From: Monosporascus cannonballus
Lineage: Eukaryota > Ascomycota > Sordariomycetes > Xylariales
NCBI GenBank assembly: GCA_004154925.1
Contig: QJNS01000099.1
Location: 1-64,000, forward strand
DNA: 64,000 nt
Direction of reading: 5' to 3'
This document shows positions 59,501 to 64,000 of the stretch, in pieces. Every line of letters starts with the position of its first letter. The first letter of the stretch is position 1. The notes under the pieces were generated by a model. That model had not been told where the DNA came from. It saw only the letters and a program-made list of their open reading frames with translations, and did no database searches. The translations under genes and the position numbers were made by a program.

Positions 59501-60794
59501 AAGATACGAATAAAAAATAGCTTTTAAAACGAAATACGGATTATATAAGTATTTGAGTATATTAATAGGATTTACGAACGTATTAATAATTTTTTAACGA
59601 ATGATTAATTACGTATTACGAAAATACCTTAATATTTTCGTTATTTGCTATTTAGACGACATTTTTATTTTTTAAAGAAAAAAAATATATACAAAATACG
59701 TTTATAAGGTTCTTTAAACTTTATAGAACGTAAAATTACTTGTTAACGTAAAAAAGAATTAGTTCTATATATAAGAGGTAAAATATCTAGGATATATTAT
59801 TACTTTAAGATATATTAAAATGGATTTCAAAAAAATCGTTGCAGTTATAAAATGGCAAACGTTAATAATAATTAAGGAAATATAGGTATTTTTTGGATTT
59901 GCCTATTATTATAGAAAGTTTCTTCGAAATTTTAGTAGAATTACTATACCCCTAACGAACCTTACGAAAAAAAAGGAATTTAAATGGATACCAGATACGG
60001 AAAAAGCATTTCAGGATATTAAAAATGTAATTATTAGCGAGCTAATATTAATTATATATGATTTAAACCGTTCCGTTAAGTTAGAAACCGATATTTCGGA
60101 TTACGTATTAAGCGTAGTAATCGAATAGCGAAATAATTAAGACAAATTACATCTTATTATATTCTTTTCGTATAAAATAAAAAAAGCCGAATTTACTTAT
60201 AGTATTCCAGATAAGGAATTTATGGTTATTATTATGGCATTTCGGAAGTTTAAATATTTTTAAAGGAAAATTTGTACCAGGTTAAGGTTTATACGGATTA
60301 TTAAAATCTTACTCGATTTATTACGATTAAGGAGCTTATAAAACGATAATTAAAATACGTAAAAAAATTGACAAATTTCGATTTCGTTATTATTTATAAA
60401 AAAAGCTTTAAAAAATAGCAAAGTAAATATTTTAAGTAAGCGATCAAATTTTAAAAAGAAATTGGTTAAAATTAGTTATATAATTTTCGATATTATTATA
60501 AAAAGATATTTATGCTTATAACAAATTGCGATAATTCGGGCAATACTTTTCGATATATACCAGAAATTCTAGTAGTATAACGATAGTTTCCCAGAAAATT
60601 AAAAAACGGATAAGATATAAGTTTTAAAGGAATACCAGAAAAATTTAATACGAAAAATATACGAATATTAGTTATACGGATATTTAGAGATTTATAAAAC
60701 CTTAAAACGATTTTAACGTATATATTTTTTTCTTAAAATAAAATTAATAATATAGAACATTTTACGGTAATACGATATTTGCGCTAAAGTAAAG
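56186..60794 (+). mobile_element. Element G: Ty3/Gypsy copy related to E, 3' truncated
   Basis: 5' LTR 56186-56560 followed by an internal region collinear with element E: gag zinc-knuckle relic at 57424-57465 (C-x2-Y-x4-H-x4-Y), protease VNCG near 58535, RT with CYLDDIFIF at 59646-59672, RNase H block from 60000 and integrase start. It stops at AAAGTAAAG (60794), equivalent to element E position about 25832, where an unrelated sequence begins. A second half, 3' LTR and TSD partner (cttta expected) are not in the window. Confidence 0.8.
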
Positions 60795-61306
60795 TGTAAG
60801 ATAATGGATAGCTGTGGGCTGGGTGAGGTGATCTCCGACCAGTCGTAGAGCAGATTCCAAGAAGTAAGTGTATTAGGTTATTTCCATCTGGCGTTTTTTA
60901 CTAGCTACCAGATGGTGGATTTATATTAGTAAGTGGGTCGGTGGTTAATCGATAGCTAGTCGGTTACCAGCTTTATCCTTATAGGGGTTGTATTTTTATA
61001 ATTATTTCCTTTTTTTAAGTTATTAGTTTTTAATAATATTATTATTAATTTGATATAGCGCGTTTTGTAAATTTAGTTGCGTATATTTGCCGATAATTTA
61101 CCGTTATATTGTATTATAGATAGTTACCGTAATAATTAATACGTATTATGTTACGTAATTAATTATGTTCCGCCTAATTCCTTATTATAATTTATTTTTA
61201 ATTTTATTTTGTTTTCTTTTTTTTCCTTTCGCGCCTATATTTTTATTCTTATTACGTACGCGTTCCGCTTGGTTTTCCGTTTTTTTTTCATTTTTATTTT
61301 GCCTTT
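60795..61306 (+). mobile_element. Unidentified insert with an LTR-like start
   Basis: Interrupts element G with TGTAAGATAATGGATAGC, a GC-normal stretch to about 60990 (little RIP), then AT-rich sequence until the LTR of element H. The TG start and abrupt change suggest a 5' LTR (about 60795-61000) plus leader of another element. Its end and target duplication are beyond element H and so not testable here. Confidence 0.4.
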
Positions 61307-61721
61307 TGTTATGACTTAACGGTCTTGGCTTCTGGAAACGGTCGGGGTCCTGAAGAACCAAACCCCGACCCAGCCAAGAAGTCACGTGACTAGCTCAAAG
61401 GACTTAAGAGCCCTAATTGGTGGAAAGGGCTTAAGCCGGATGAGCACTAAAGGGGGCTTAAAGGGGCTTAAGGGAACTTAACTGGAGAAGTGTCGTTAAG
61501 CTATGATAAGCATTTTAAGCCAGAAATAAAATATATACGTTTATTAATTCTATAATTTAAATAACTTTAATTTGCAATAATAATTTATTACTTAAAGCAT
61601 TTTTGGTATTACGAGACGTAATACGTTCCTATATTTATTACTTAGATTCCCATGATATTTCTGCCAATATAAACCCGTACGACTTAGGTTTAATAGTTGG
61701 TTAAACCGTTTAGCCGTTATA
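61307..61721 (+). repeat. 5' LTR of element H
   Basis: Starts TGTTATGACTTAACGGTC, contains CACGTGAC and GGGGCTTAA-type repeats near 61430-61480, and ends GCCGTTATA. Its left part matches the start of element A's LTR. Confidence 0.9.
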
Positions 61722-64000
61722 CGTTACAAGTTTTTATTTAGTAGTACTATTAAACTCTGAATAATATTTAACACTGTTAAAATATCGACTAGCATTTAGG
61801 AAACCCTTATTTAATAGTTTTAGGCTCGAATTCAGGAGCTGGAAAAAGAAGTTCGATAACTTAGGGTTACGCCGGCCCAACCCTTTTTCGCCCGTATAAA
61901 GCCAAAAAAGCCAAAACCCTACAATAAAAAAGGTAATCCTTAAATTTTTTTAACTTAAGTACGAATTTATTTTCGCTTCCTAGATCTTAATGATTTAGCG
62001 GATATAGTCCTAATAATAAAAATATACCTAATAAGAAATACGGTTAATTAATTTGAGCTTATTATAAGAAATTTCTTAAAAATAAAAAAAGTAAATAAGG
62101 AAAATTTTATTAATAAGATCTTTTTAATTTATATTAATTTCGAAAATAAAATATGCGATAATTTCGGCAATCCGGATAAAAAACGATTAACGGCTTAATA
62201 ATTTTTATAATTCCGATAAAAAAGATTTGTATTTAAATATGCCGTAACCTTTAAAAGTTTTGCAGTTAAGGCCGGATAGGGAAATGACAAAACCGATACC
62301 TTTATCGATATATTTTATAAAAGATTAAAGGATAATATAAAAAATAAAATTATTCGGATCGAACGATTAATTACTTTGGACCGATATATTGTAAAAGTAA
62401 TCAAAATTAATAACCGATAATTTGAAAAACGATAGGAAAAAAAAGGATAATACGCCTTATACTTAAGATATAAGTCTAACTAGAGGAAAAAACAAAACGT
62501 ACCCTTTATTTTTTACGAAACGACGCCAGGACTTATAGAATTCGGTATTACTCATAAATAAGATTGGAACCAGATTAAATGCTTTAATTATGGCAAAATG
62601 GGACATAAGGTTTACAAATATAAAAAGCTTAAAAAACCATAATAGAATAACTGGACCCCTATACCGGAAAAATAATTTAAAAATAATTAAGAAAACGATA
62701 ATAAAGCTATTAACATAATCCAAGCCAAATACGAATTAGGCTTATAACAAAAAGTCCAATAAAAATTATTACGATAAGAAATTCGACGAAAAATGCAAAA
62801 AACCAAAAAGTTAATTTAATAAATATTACGAATATAGCAAAAAACATTATAAGGATAATTACGCGAATACCAGGATTAAATAAAAGAAATTTATCCCGGA
62901 ACCCTTAATCGATATGGCAAAATATATGGCATATATTGTCGACGACGAAAATATCTTAATTACGAAAAATGGAAATAATATATTTACGTACGAATTACCT
63001 GTACGTATTATAAGGGATTCGACTTTTTAAACCGTACCGGGTATAATAAAAACGATAAATAATAATATTAATAATTTTAAGCCATAATCTCAGAAAATAT
63101 TTAATAATTAGCCGAAATAAAAAGTTAATCCGAAGAAAAATAATATCGGTAAAAAACCCCTTTTTGTTATTATAAATAATATAATTATTAAACGGAAAAA
63201 GAATTAATTTAATATACGGTAAAAAAATATTATTAAAAAGTTATTACGGATTTTTATTTTTAATTAGTATTTATTATAGATTTTTACGAAAAAAAGGTTA
63301 TTAAGGAAAAAATACGTTAATTTATAAATGATTTTTAAAACGATAACTAAAATAACGCATAATAAGATGCAATCGTAAATATAAAATAATAATTTATTCG
63401 ATAAAGAAAAAAAATATAATAAAACTAAGAAAAGTTAATATGGTTCGAAGGAACAGTACGCCGACAATAACGATAAATATAACAGCTTAACGCGTTAAAC
63501 GAAAAAATATAAGTAAAATTTAATAAATTTAAATAAGAATTTAAGAAAAAGGTTATTTATAAAAAAGCTGCAGGATAATAAAACCTAAAGAAATTAAAGG
63601 GAATTTCTAAAAAAGGCTTTAAACGCGATAATAAAAGATGTTAACGACTTTATTATCTTAGAAATACAAATCAAAATATATTAATATACCGCAATAATAA
63701 ACTGCAGAACTTTGGGCGGAAATTATATTATACTAAATATAATTAATAAATTCAAATTGCCATAAAAATACAAATTAAAACTTTATATAATAACAAATAT
63801 TAAAGGTTAGGAATTCGCTTACGATAACGGAAAAATTATATGCAAAATTAATTATTTCGAAATTTTTATTTAAGGACGATATTAAACGGTTAATTTCGAT
63901 ATCGTTTTATTTGTGAATTATAATATAATTTTAAAATTATTATGGATACGCCAGTACGGAATTTTAATTAATGGCGGAATTGGTTAAATAAAATTTATTT
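61307..64000 (+). mobile_element. Element H: Ty3/Gypsy copy, runs off the window
   Basis: 5' LTR 61307-61721, then an internal region collinear with E and G. The gag zinc-knuckle relic at 62580-62625 reads C-x2-Y-x4-H-x4-Y, with both later cysteines changed to Tyr. The protease region is near 63690. RT and beyond lie outside the window. Confidence 0.85.

Noticed and set aside
61185..61385. Lys/Asn-rich minus-strand frame
   Set aside because: Crosses the boundary between the unidentified insert and the LTR of element H, so it cannot be a single old gene.

Overview
The window looks like a filamentous ascomycete (Pezizomycotina) nuclear chromosome with a two-compartment genome. Gene islands of ordinary base composition (about 1-5.2 kb and 30.2-54.6 kb) have genes with short GT-AG introns and CTAAC/CTGAC branch points. 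They alternate with extremely AT-rich blocks (about 5.2-30.0 kb and 55-64 kb) made of mutated retrotransposons full of stop codons. The mutation style (C:G to T:A, Cys to Tyr and Gln/Trp to stop in recognisable motifs) is what repeat-induced point mutation (RIP) leaves. RIP is inferred from the pattern; no index was computed.

Layout. 1.8-3.0 kb: a 2EXR-domain gene (minus, three exons), flanked on both sides by decayed minisatellites. 5.3-30.2 kb: a nest of LTR elements resolved by five perfect 5-bp target-site duplications (TSDs). A minus-strand Ty3/Gypsy relic (element A) carries a complete plus-strand chromoviral Gypsy element (B, TSD taaac) and a solo LTR (C, TSD cttaa). C was split by a Ty1/Copia element (D, TSD cctgc), D by a second chromoviral Gypsy element (E, TSD aaata), and E by a little-mutated solo LTR (F, TSD aaagg).

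30.2-54.6 kb: a gene island with an intact seven-exon RNA-dependent RNA polymerase (plus, 1256 aa), a membrane-anchored GH43 arabinanase-like enzyme (minus), RFC3 clamp-loader subunit (minus), a Cys-rich zinc-finger-like gene broken by a frame change (plus), and a secreted LPMO of the Chitin_bind_3/AA16 type (minus, four exons). Between 38.7 and 45.2 kb lie three decayed enzyme genes: histidine acid phosphatase, short-chain dehydrogenase and 2OG-Fe(II) oxygenase. 54.8-64 kb: a fungal DDE (DDE_1/CENP-B-like) transposase relic split by a solo LTR of family B (TSD gatat), then two further Gypsy copies of the E/A/C superfamily (G and H; H runs off the end).

Functional reading: GH43 and the LPMO fit plant or fungal wall degradation. 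The RdRP belongs to RNA silencing or meiotic silencing and sits about 0.8 kb from the transposon nest it might act on. RFC3 is housekeeping. All domain calls come from reading motifs; no database search was run.
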